Origin: Zygnema cylindricum
Taxonomy: Eukaryota; Streptophyta; Zygnematophyceae; Zygnematales; Zygnemataceae
Reading direction: 5' to 3'
Length of the DNA: 33,262 nucleotides
Assembly: GCA_037447655.1 (NCBI GenBank)
Contig: JBBHKE010003463.1
Location: forward strand, 1 to 33,262
Of the stretch, positions 10,094 to 19,047 are shown in pieces; within the stretch, counting starts at the first letter, position 1; the number at the start of each line of letters is the position of its first letter. The notes under the pieces are model-generated. The model did no database searches. It saw only the letters and a program-made list of their open reading frames with translations, and was not told where the DNA came from. Position numbers and translations under genes: made by a program.

Positions 10094-10860
10094 TATCACA
10101 AAAATGAAATCGAGTAAAAGAAAGATAGAATATAATTTCCCAAAAAAATTTGTTGCAGGTTTGAAGTCCTCTGATTGCTCCAATCTAAGACTTCTTCTCC
10201 TTAACAAATCCTTCAAAAAAAGATCAAAATCTGAGAAATCAATTAGACATTGAAAGTAAGTTAGTGCAAATTCAATTCTTCAATTTCCTAAACATTGACG
10301 CAAAATGTAAGAATTTCCCCACAAATTTTGCAACAACAAAATTGAAAGCTCTTAAAGGTAAGGTTCAACCATAAATTTTGCAATAGCAAAATTGAAAAGC
10401 TCTCTAAAGTAACAGTTTTGGGTTTGAAAAGTTTTAAGTCATTTCTGGACTCCTTTGCTCTTGAAAAAGTAAAGTGCTCCACTTTCCTTCCCCGCCATTA
10501 GCAAATTTCCCATTTCCCACTACATCAGGATCTTTTTTTTGTAATCCTCACATCATCACCCTTCATGGCTTCAAGCCCTCCCTCTACACATGAATCATTG
10601 CTAGGAGAAGGCAAGTTTGTTTGGCCTCTAGGTAATTAGAGTGAGCTTCAGCGGTGGCTACACTGCCCTCCCCGCTTTAGTCCTTAGGACCTAAGCACGC
10701 CCCACAACTAACCAGCGGCCGCTGGCAGTGTGATCACTCAGTTTCCCTCCAATCCCTTACCACTTTACATTGTGGTTTTACCAACACATGTAAGAGCATC
10801 CTCACCATTCACGACAGTCGATATTCAAGTGAGCAAACTTCTCCTTGGTTTTTAACCAAA
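10094..10860 (-). other. Gypsy untranslated leader
   Basis: The sequence lies between the primer site and the gag start. It includes two related segments around ACAAATTTTGCAACAACAAAATTG (10321) and AAATTTTGCAATAGCAAAATTG (10373), a short direct duplication. I see no other coding region. Confidence 0.6.
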
Positions 10861-10872
10861 GCTTTGATACCA
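10861..10872 (-). promoter_or_regulatory. Gypsy primer binding site for initiator tRNA-Met
   Basis: On the minus strand TGGTATCAAAGC lies two bases after the LTR end. It matches the complement of the plant initiator tRNA-Met 3' end (TGGTATCAGAGC) at 11 of 12 positions, the difference being G to A. Confidence 0.92.
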
Positions 10873-11385
10873 TATGTAATAGGATCACCTACCTCTCAGA
10901 AAATCCCATTACTTCAATCAATTTCAACCACACATGCCACACATTGGAAAATATGCATCGACATTGGAAAGCACTCATATATGATTAAATTTTAAATTAG
11001 AAGAAGCTTTTTGTCCACATAACATTAGCTTAGTCTCTTGCCCTCGTGGCTTAACCCTTCTTATTAAAGTGTTTTCCTTTACTCTCCACTCTTAATAATT
11101 TTATCTCTTAACTACTAAAACACTAATTAGTTTGTAAGAGATTTCAATGCCAAAATGCCAATGCTCCAATTTGGTTTTAATCGCTCAGGACCAAGATCAG
11201 TCAAAATTTCCACAAATTTTTCCAAAGGAAAATATGTTTACTCTCCTCTTAGACTTCACTATTTATCCATCATCGCCTTAGACTCGCCGGGTCAAAGTCA
11301 ACGCTCCATTGAACAGGTTTTACCTGGGCCAATCATTGATCAGCAAGGACTCAGACTGACCAATGCAAAAACGTGCGAAATCTCT

Positions 11386-12710
11386 TGTGTTCTTTGGTCT
11401 AAAATAGACCGCAGAAGCAACCCAAACTATCATGCAAGAAGCTAAGCAAAAATAGGTCGACGAACAATCATATGAAATGCATCCTCCATATGCGTACACA
11501 GACGCAACAAACAACATTTAGGGTTTCATGGAATAATCAACATAAATAAACCCTATGACAACATCTAAGGTTTGATGGAATAATCGACATAAACAAACCC
11601 TAGGACAAATGCATAAATAATGCATATCAAACAAACATAAAATAACATAAATAAATAATAACAAAAAGAGTGCAATCTCACATAAACATTAGATAAACAA
11701 AAGTATATCAATAAACATATTACTCAAATGCATGACCTAATCGGCAACCCTAAAAGTCTACATCTTCGGTCCCCACTTTACTAACCAGCATTGATTATTA
11801 ATTCCTAACAAAACTCATTCCTATATATACACTTGTGAGCTGTCAATGAATCACTAAGTGTCAAAAATAACCAACATACATTATGTAACTGTCATTAAAT
11901 CAAACTAATCGTAAGCGTACACCTGAGAGTCAAGCAATCGTGAGCGTACACTTGTCTACAAGTACGATATTTTTCACACACAAATTAAACTGTCGAAACC
12001 CTAATTAACCACTTAAATATAAACGTCATAATAAACACTAATTTAATAATACAAATAAGACAAAACAATGTTGTTTCAAATATTTTGAAGTACACACAAT
12101 CTCACAGAATCGTATGCTGAGTCATGCTGAGTCATGCTGAGTCACTCAGCGAAACTCCTTGATTTTCGTCAAAGAATCCGGGACGTCCAAAATATGATTT
12201 TGGTGAATGACGCGATTTCGCGTCCCCACTATTTGAAAAAATAACAGCGGCCTATATCCACCGTCCGTACCTCTTGCTCGACACCCTTGATGTCGCGCCG
12301 CGTGGTCTCAAAATCCACTTGATGAAGCGACGTCATGTTATCCAAATCTAGCCGTACCGTAACCGTGTCATTTGTACAAATGCGATGTGTCACATAAAAA
12401 GTACGCGTCATTTGGGACAAATGCCGCCTGTCGCAAATAAAGTACAACAATCCAAATATGACGTTCCGTACCGTTGGCGTACAATTCAAATATTTCAAAC
12501 ATTTCATATCGGATCGCTTCGCGATCCGCCGTACATTTTCAAATGTTTGTTCGCGCCACTCACACGTCACTTTAATTTTGCTTGTACACTTACTCCCCAA
12601 TCCGCAATCCTTTCGAACCACCACAGTATATCACGTAAATGTATACGCACGAAACGTCGCGTGCGCACCAAATTTCATGTACGCACGAAACTAAATCTTC
12701 AAAAACAACA
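11386..12710 (-). repeat. Solo LTR Y, unrelated to X and to the gypsy LTR
   Basis: TGTGTTCTTTGG...AAAACAACA is bounded by TG and CA with an exact 5-bp duplication TCTCT (11381-11385 and 12711-12715). The uninterrupted target is present in the other gypsy LTR near 4503. No internal coding sequence is present. The minus strand is the likely sense because of a TATA-like site at 11832-11822. It contains a degenerate direct repeat of about 47 bp (11518-11564 and 11566-11613) and three tandem ATGCTGAGTC units at about 12116-12145. I do not recognise the family. Confidence 0.72.
11821..11832 (-). promoter_or_regulatory. TATA-like site in solo LTR Y
   Basis: GTGTATATATAG on the minus strand, about 435 bp from the inferred 3' edge of the LTR. 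It fits a retrotransposon core promoter and is the only evidence for the strand assigned to Y. Confidence 0.4.
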
Positions 12711-13071
12711 TCTCTTACTAACTACGTAGCATTTCTAACCAATCAAACGCTACGTTTCACTACTTAACATTTACGTGCAAAAGTGCGCGCCAAACGAAAC
12801 ACGATTTCGCACGAAAGTGCGTCGCAAATTTCGCACGCGAAACTTCTTACGAAATTCCATAATTTGAAAGTGACGTTTCGTACTAAAAATTGTACGAAAC
12901 AAACCATCGTGCGTACCAAACGAAATATTGATTTTGTTCAGTACTTTATAAACGTACGCCTTAAGTTCCGCGGATAGTTTGACCCTTAACCCGTAACAAT
13001 GAACACCTAATCATTATTTTGACCTCGCGTTGTCGCCTAAATACACCAATCACTTTATCTTTTTCACGCAT

Positions 13072-13717
13072 ATTTATCTATTTGTTAAACGGGCTAATTT
13101 GCAGCAGACTAACGAAAACACGCATTAATCAATTCATGCATGGAAGCGAATCGAGGCCGCATAAATACAAATGATCGGACGGCCACAATTGCAGCCGCCA
13201 CCCGCAATAAACTTTCGGCGGCCTTTGGGGATAGCGTCACGCAACGACACGTGGCACCATACTATTGGATACCGAAGAAGATGGGAGGAGGAACCATGGC
13301 TCCCGTTTTGACAAATGTCACTTTGAAAAGCCATGTCGTACAATGGCCGTACAATAAGTACATCGCCTAATGTACCTTCTTGTACTATATAGTGTTTCTA
13401 TTGACTAGGTTTAGTAGTAGGCAGTCGTAAGTAGATAGACCATGACTTAGTGAAATTTAGGTACCTCTCTCTAAGAGAACTTGTAACTATAAAGGTCATC
13501 TTTGACCATCCATAACTTACTGCTCAAGGGAGCAAATTCAATGATTCTATTTGCGTTTGACTCAGGGGAGTCTTATCCTTACAGGGGTGAGAGTGATCAG
13601 AATATTTGTGTGCCTAGGTGGCGCTTATTTAGCGGGAAAGTAGAAGGGGCAAATATTATACTAGAGGCTTTACATAGGTTGCTCATTCTCTGGGTTAATG
13701 GAGACCACAGAATTGCA
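13072..13717 (+). repeat. Copia 5' LTR, missing its first 243 bases
   Basis: It aligns with 18391-19047, with roughly 95 percent identity by eye and small indels, and ends ...GAATTGCA. The left junction shares TTT/TTTT between gypsy LTR and copia LTR, suggesting end joining at microhomology. Small frames within it (such as 13502-13738) are LTR sequence, not genes. Confidence 0.88.
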
Positions 13718-13732
13718 GGTTATGGGTCCACC
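13718..13732 (+). promoter_or_regulatory. Copia primer binding site (internal initiator tRNA-Met site)
   Basis: GGTTATGGGTCCACC directly follows the LTR. It differs by one C-to-T change from the complement of the anticodon arm of plant initiator tRNA-Met (GGTTATGGGCCCACC). This is the half-tRNA type of primer site known from Drosophila copia. The polyprotein ATG (13722-13724) lies inside it. Confidence 0.75.
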
Positions 13733-14800
13733 CTCTAGGGTGCCTATATTTGATGGATCACACTTTATTTATTGGGAAATGATGATGGAGGGAGAACTAT
13801 TTGAGAAACACCTATGGGGCATAGTGTCCGGATAAGTTCGATGCCCACCTCCACCTGGGTTGGGAGGAACGCGTTTTTTTGGCACCTCCGCCTCTACAAT
13901 AGGTAGAACAGCTGCCACCATCACTGAGGATAAAGACGAGGAAGGAGAGGAGATTGTCATGGAAGGAGAAATGGGAGGAGTTGCAACTCAAGTGACACCA
14001 TTGCCGAGGGCGATACCGGCAGCAACACCACTAGCAACGGCGACAAGGGTTCAGATCGAAAGATCGGAGTATGAAAAGTGGAACTTCAAAGACAAGGTTG
14101 CTAAGCTCTTAATTCTTAAAAGTGTAGCAAAGGGCATTGCCATTTCCCTTATGCACGTCAAATCTTCATCTCAGATTTGGATATCACTAGTTAACAAATA
14201 TAAGAGCTGATCATTGCAGCAGCAACAATTGGCAGAAAACAAGATTGCAGTTTATACTTATAAGGGAGGAAACATCAATAATTGTTGCAATGATTTAGGA
14301 GCATTATTTGGAGAGCTAGAGAGTGCAGGTAACTCATGGTCTGAGAGACAAAGAGTGAACACACTAATGATGAAACTACTTGAAGAGTATGAGAATATCA
14401 TTAATCGATTGCAGGACATAGGAGATAGCAATTGGAATTGGGATGACACAGTGGGAATGATTTTAGTGAAAGAAAGCACCATAGAGCTTAGGAGAGGGAG
14501 TCCAAGTGTTCAAGCATTGTCTGCAGGAGCTCATTGGCGGAAGCATGATGAGGAGAGAGAGAAAGATCCTTATCGAAACTTTGGAGGAAGAGGACAAGGA
14601 GGTGGCAAATTTGATAGATAGGGGAGAGGAAGTTCTCGAGGAGGATTATGTCATTTCTGTAAGAAACCGGGACACTATATGGCAGATTGTGGCAAACTTC
14701 CAGATCTTCGACTAAAAGATGGGCAAGGGAACTCAAGAAATGGAGGAAAGAAAAAGGCTTTCCTAACTCAAGTTCATGATGAGCAAGAGAACAAAGAAAC
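13722..14800 (+). pseudogene. Copia gag domain
   Basis: Nucleocapsid/capsid part. IFDGSHFIYWEMMMEGEL and LWGIVSG precede the first stop. A long charged section then gives WNFKDKVAKLLILKSVAKG and SSSQIWISLVNKY, typical of the copia gag core. After a stop at 14619 comes one intact CCHC knuckle CHFCKKPGHYMADC (14649-14690). Gag would coat the RNA in the cytoplasmic particle. Three stops interrupt it. Confidence 0.85.
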
Positions 14801-14879
14801 CGAACAGGAAGAGGAGCTTGAGGAGCTTCTTCTTAATCCGAAAAACACTAAAAAGCATGTTGACATTCCACAAAGACAA

Positions 14880-15302
14880 AAGTGTGCTTTCGGAGGTAAG
14901 AGGGATCCACCTGAAGATGGGTGGATCATAGACTCAGGGGCCTCAATGCATATGTGCAAAGATAAAAGGTGGTTCACTAAACTAAGAAAGATCCCAACAG
15001 TTGAGATAGAGTACGGAGATGGTATAGTAGAAACCACAAGTCTTGTTGGAATTGTTGACTTGAAGGTTCTAGTTAATGGAAAGGCCTCAATTTTAACACT
15101 CTCACACGTTCTTTACATTCCACAACTTAGTAAAAACTTGGTCTCAACAGCTGTCCTAGATGAAAAGGAGTTTGAAACAGGAATTAGGAAAGGAATCTTC
15201 ACAGCAAGTTTTGATAATGAGGTTTATTTCATAGCTGAGAAGGGCAGTGAAGGAATGTTCAGAATTGTTCTTTGTAATGAAAAAAGTGTTCTCTACTCGT
15301 GA
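14880..15302 (+). pseudogene. Copia protease domain
   Basis: GWIIDSGASMHMCKD shows the catalytic aspartate of the D-S-G-A motif intact (GAC at 14931). It continues with the copia pattern VLYIPQLSKNLVSTAVLDEKEF. The section ends in TGA at 15300, just before the integrase, so protease and integrase are disconnected. Confidence 0.88.
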
Positions 15303-15311
15303 GCAAGTGAG

Positions 15312-16200
15312 ATGATGTTTTGGCACAAAAGTTTGGGGCATGTGCACCTAGATAGATTAAAGAAAATGAAGAAAAATGGAATAGTGGAGGGTATTACTTT
15401 TGAGGATGATGAGACTTTCAACGATTGTAGTGGATGTGCCCAAGGGAAGATTCATACAATTCCATTTCCAAAGTCAACCACATATAGGAGAGAGAAAGTA
15501 TTGGATCTAATTCACACTGATGTTTGGGGACCTGCTAGATATGCTTCACATGGGGGGAAGAGGTGGATGTTAACTATCACAAATGATTGGTCTAGATACA
15601 CGAAGGTATACTTTCTCAGACATAAGTCAGAGGTATTGAGATGTTTCAAAGAGTATAAAGTATGGAGTGAAAAACTACACGAAACCTCAATAAAAGAGAT
15701 AAGAAGTGATAATGGGAAAGAATACACCTCAAGGGAATTTGAATAATATCTTAAAGAAGAAAAATTTCATCATGAGAAAACTGTTCCCTATAATCCGGAA
15801 CAAAATGGGGTAGCAAAAAGAGTGAATAGAACTTTAGGAGATATGTCTAGAAGTATGTTAACTGATAAGAGGATAGGGTTGCAGTTTTGGGCGGAGTCTA
15901 TGAACTATGCTAATTTCATCAAAAATAGAGTTCTAACTTCAGCAAATAAGGAGGAAACTCCGTATAAGAGGTGGACAGGAAGAAAGCCTGATTTGTCTAG
16001 TTTGAGAGTGTTCGGAAGTCAAGTCTACAGTTTGGATTCCGATAAGACTAAATGGAAGTTAGAGGGGAGAGGGAAGCCAGGATATCTTGTAGGATATGAT
16101 GAGAGCACAAAAGGATACCGAGTGTATGACTTGAAAAAGAGAGATATAATTTTAGTAAAACACATAGTGGTGATGAATGAAGAGAAGTCCATTGATCCAT
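15312..16200 (+). pseudogene. Copia integrase domain
   Basis: The zinc module reads WHKSLGHVHLDRL...CSGCAQGK. The core has HTDVWGP (D at 15519) and RSDNGKEY (D at 15708), then NGVAKRVNRTL, where the third acidic residue is lysine (AAA at 15816-15818, 35 residues after the second D). The triad is broken by what looks like a G-to-A change. The C-terminal part FGSQVYSLDSDKTKWKLEGRGKPGYLVGY is normal for copia. A TAA at 15744 also interrupts the core. Confidence 0.9.
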
Positions 16201-16559
16201 TCAAATATAATAAGGAAGTCAAAATCAGATTTGAAACGGATCAGTTTTTTGACTTTGATTTTGAAAATGAAGAGAAGGAAGAGGGAGAAAAAGAAAAATC
16301 TGCATATCTACCAAAGGAGAAGGAGGAAAGGACAACATCCGAGGCAACGCCACAATACGAAGTGGAAACTGATGAGGAACTTGATGAGACACCGGAATTG
16401 GAAGATAGGGGAGCTGAAAATCTCCCTAAACGAAACCCAAGGATGCCTTCCATACCGGCGTCCGATTTTGAAGGGGGAAGAAGAAGTAGTAAACGACTTC
16501 AAGATAGACAAGTAAATAACCAACTCACAAAGATGTGTCACCCAGATGAACCTCAAAAA

Positions 16560-17300
16560 TACTTAGAGGCCATAAACAATCTAGAAAGTAGCCGGTGGAT
16601 CACAGCTATAAATGAAGAAATGGCCTCTATCAGGGAAGCTAATACATGGGAGTTGGTAGATTGTCCACCGGACCGAAAACTGATTGGATGTAAGTGGGTT
16701 TTTAAACTTAAATTAAACCCGGATAATACCATTGAGAGGTAGAAAGCTAGATTAGTTGTTAAAGGATATAATTAGAAAGATGGGATAGACTACGAAGAAA
16801 CCTTTGCACCTGTTGTTAGATTTCCTTCTGTTATAATCCTTTTAAGTATAGCCGCAGCGAAGGATATGGAAATCCACCAGATGGATATTATAATGGCCTT
16901 TTTGCACAGAGAGTTGGAAGAAGAAATTTACATGAGGCAATTGGAAGGATTCGTGGAAAGTGGGGAAGAAAACAAAGTTTGCAAACTGATAAAATCACTC
17001 TATGGGCTTAAGCAAGCCCCACAACAGTGGAATATAAAGCTCGACGAATTTCTGACCGGTTTGGGGTATATGAAAATTAGTTTAGATCACTCCATATATT
17101 TATTTGAGAATGAAAACGGAGTGATATTTAATGCTATTTATGTGGATGATTTGTTGGTCTTAAGCAAGTCTTTAGATAAAATTAATAAACTAAAACGAGA
17201 TCTTAGAAGCCGCTTTGACATGAAAGATCTCGGCGAAGCAAAGTACATTTTGGGAATTCAAATGGAGAGAGATAGATGGAATAGGATTATAAGACTCACT
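16560..17300 (+). pseudogene. Copia reverse transcriptase domain
   Basis: It begins LIGCKWVFKLK and continues past stops at 16740 and 16773 into YEETFAPVV, HQMDIIMAFLH (motif A aspartate kept), EEEIYM, SLYGLKQAPQQW and the intact catalytic YVDD box (17139-17150), then KDLGEAKYILGI. The 3' half is open from 16776 to the end of the polyprotein. Confidence 0.93.
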
Positions 17301-17459
17301 CAAAAAAAATCAATTGGTAATATGCTAGAAAACTTTCAAATGGAGAAAGCAAACGGATGTACTACTCCCATGGATTTAAAAAAAGTGAGTGAGGGGAGTG
17401 AAAAGGGAGGAATATTGATCATAAATGATGAGATAGATGAGATAGAAAAAAGATTTATG

Positions 17460-18134
17460 GAAAATATCCCTTATCGGCAGATTGTAGGCAGTTTAATATA
17501 TTTTATGAATTGTACTCGGCCAGATATAGCTACAGCCGTAGGAGTCATCAGCAAGAGTTTAAATGAACCAAGAAAGAGAGATTGGGAGGCTGCCATAAGG
17601 GTGATGAGGTATTTGGTGGGGACAAGGGAATTGTGGTTGCATTTGGGAGGGGAGCACACTGACATCACAACTAGGAGTGATGCCAGTTATGGAGATGTGC
17701 CTTTAAGGCGGTGTACGACTGGATATGTGTTGCAAATTGGATCCGGTGCATGCTGTTGGAGTAGCAAGCAACAGAAAGTAGTTGCTCAGTCCACTATGGA
17801 GGCTAAATACATGGCTTCTTCTGCTGCTACCAAAGAATTAATGTGGGTGAAATCTCTTCTTGAAGAACTTGGGTTCATGAAGACAGGAACTCTGAATATT
17901 TTTTGTGATAATCAAGCTGCTATCTCTATTGCAGCTAATCCAAAACATCACTTCAAAGCTAAGCATATGGATATTAGACTAAGCTTTGTCACAAAGAAGC
18001 TTGAAAACAAAATCATTAAACTGGTTCATAAAACTAATAAAGAAATGATTGCAGATATGATGACAAAATCAGTACCTTCCCCTAAGTTAATTTATTGTAG
18101 AGAAAACTGTGGATTAAAATTGAAAAGTGACTAA
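17460..18134 (+). pseudogene. Copia connection and RNase H domain
   Basis: PYRQIVGSLIYFMNCTRPDIA leads into the RNase H motifs: RSDASYGD, RCTTGYV, CCWSSKQQKVVAQSTMEAKYMA, FCDNQAAI, and the tail HMDIR...ADMMTKSVPSPK. In TMEAKY the residue normally glutamate (EAEY) is lysine, a third E-to-K change in this window. The open frame ends at the normal C terminus, just before the polypurine tract. Confidence 0.9.
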
Positions 18135-18135
18135 G

Positions 18136-18147
18136 AATTAAGGGGAG
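18136..18147 (+). promoter_or_regulatory. Copia polypurine tract
   Basis: AATTAAGGGGAG lies immediately before the 3' LTR start TGTTGAAAAG, the arrangement usual in plant copia elements. Confidence 0.85.
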
Positions 18148-19047
18148 TGTTGAAAAGAGGTAATTAATAGTTCACTTCTATAGTTAAGTTAGAATGTAAA
18201 GAGAGAGAAAGAGAGAACCAAAGGCACGCCATGGCTGCCGCGTCATTTAGGAGGGAGAATGAAATAGAAGGTATTTTACTATTTGTAGCAAATTACTGCC
18301 TCTAGCCGGATTTGAACCGGCGTCTATGGATTTCTACTTAGACCTTAGCCTTATCCATTAAGGCACTAGCGAAACGATATATGTATTTCGTTTCACGCAT
18401 ATTTATCTATTTGTTAAACGGGCTAATTTGCAACAGACTAACGAAAACACGCATTAATCAATTCATTCATGGAAGCGAATCGAGGCCGCATAAATACAAA
18501 TGATCGGACGGCCACAATTGCAGCCGCCACCCGCAATAAACTTTCGGCGGCCTTTGGGGATAGTGTCACGGGACGCCACGTGGCACCATACTATTGGATA
18601 CCGAAGAAGATGGGAGGAGGAACCATGGCTCCCGTTTTGACAGACGTCACTTTGAAAGTCATGTCGTACAATGGCCATACAATAAGTACATCGCCTAATG
18701 TACCATCTTATACTATATAGTGTTTCTATTGGACTAGGGTCTAGTAGTAGGCAATCGTTAGTAGGCAGACCAGGACTTAGTGAAATTTAGGTACCTCTCT
18801 CTAAGAGAGCTTGTAACTATAAAGGTCATCTTTGACCATCCATAACTTACTGCTCAAGGGAGCAAATTCAATGATTCTATTTGCGTTTGACTCAGGGGAG
18901 TCTTATCCTCACACGGGTGGGAGTGGTCAAAATATTTGTGTGCTTGGGCGGCGCTTATTCAGCGGGAAAGTAGAAGGGGCAAATATTATCCTAGAGGCTT
19001 TACATAGGCTGCTCATTCTCTGGGTCAATGGAGACCACAGAATTGCA
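18148..19047 (+). repeat. Copia 3' LTR, complete
   Basis: 900 bp from TGTTGAAAAG to GAATTGCA. Its first 243 bases have no partner in the truncated 5' LTR. They include a purine-rich GAGAGAGAAAGAGAGA run and a tRNA-like segment. The rest aligns with 13072-13717. Confidence 0.9.
18298..18374 (-). pseudogene. tRNA-like remnant inside the copia 3' LTR
   Basis: On the minus strand a D-arm-like GCCTTAATGGATAAGGC is followed about 30 bases later by a perfect T arm, GCCGG-TTCAAAT-CCGGC, then TAGAGGCA as a 3' acceptor strand. The 5' strand reads TTCGCTA where GCCTCTA would be needed, and the middle does not fold into a normal 5-bp anticodon stem with 7-base loop. I therefore call it a degenerate tRNA copy and do not assign an amino acid. 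The 5' LTR lacks this region, so I cannot tell whether it belongs to the family's LTR or is a later insertion. Confidence 0.45.

Larger units (their letters stand above)
10875..13071 (-). repeat. Gypsy 5' LTR (right copy), interrupted by solo LTR Y and truncated by a deletion
   Basis: It starts TGTAATAGG at 10875. It matches the left LTR over 10887-11380 and 12716-13071 and is cut by solo LTR Y. After 13071 the copia element begins. The last 12 bases of this LTR reappear at 19048-19059 (ATTAGTGTTACA) followed by the duplication GTCAC. About 105 bases present at 4857-4961 of the other LTR are missing. Confidence 0.87.
13722..18134 (+). pseudogene. Copia gag-pol polyprotein, one frame with seven stops
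   Basis: From ATG 13722 to TAA 18132-18134 the same frame runs for about 1470 codons with recognisable domains throughout and no frameshift. In-frame stops lie at 13833 (TAA), 14208 (TGA), 14619 (TAG), 15300 (TGA), 15744 (TAA), 16740 (TAG) and 16773 (TAG). The start at 13722 is supported because the N terminus (PIFDGSHFIYW...LWGIVSG) is the normal beginning of a copia gag. No full product can be made. Length and domain order are normal for a plant copia element. Confidence 0.93.
13072..19047 (+). mobile_element. Ty1/copia retrotransposon, 5'-truncated and inactive
   Basis: Order is LTR, primer site, gag, protease, integrase, RT, RNase H, polypurine tract, LTR: the copia order with integrase before RT. 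The 3' LTR (18148-19047) is complete. The 5' LTR lacks its first 243 bases because of a deletion that also took part of the surrounding gypsy LTR. The right target copy is inferred as ATTAG (19048-19052), matching ATTAC in the intact gypsy LTR; the left copy was deleted. All reading is in a single frame with seven stops. Confidence 0.92.

Noticed and set aside
12113-12146. Tandem ATGCTGAGTC units considered as a CRISPR-like or satellite array
   Set aside because: Only three short units without spacers, inside a solo LTR.
13502-13738. Conserved 78-88 codon frames in both copia LTRs (also 18832-19098)
   Set aside because: They are open in both copies because the LTRs are about 95 percent identical. 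The end of the second frame lies in flanking DNA, and no coding signature separates them from the rest of the LTR.
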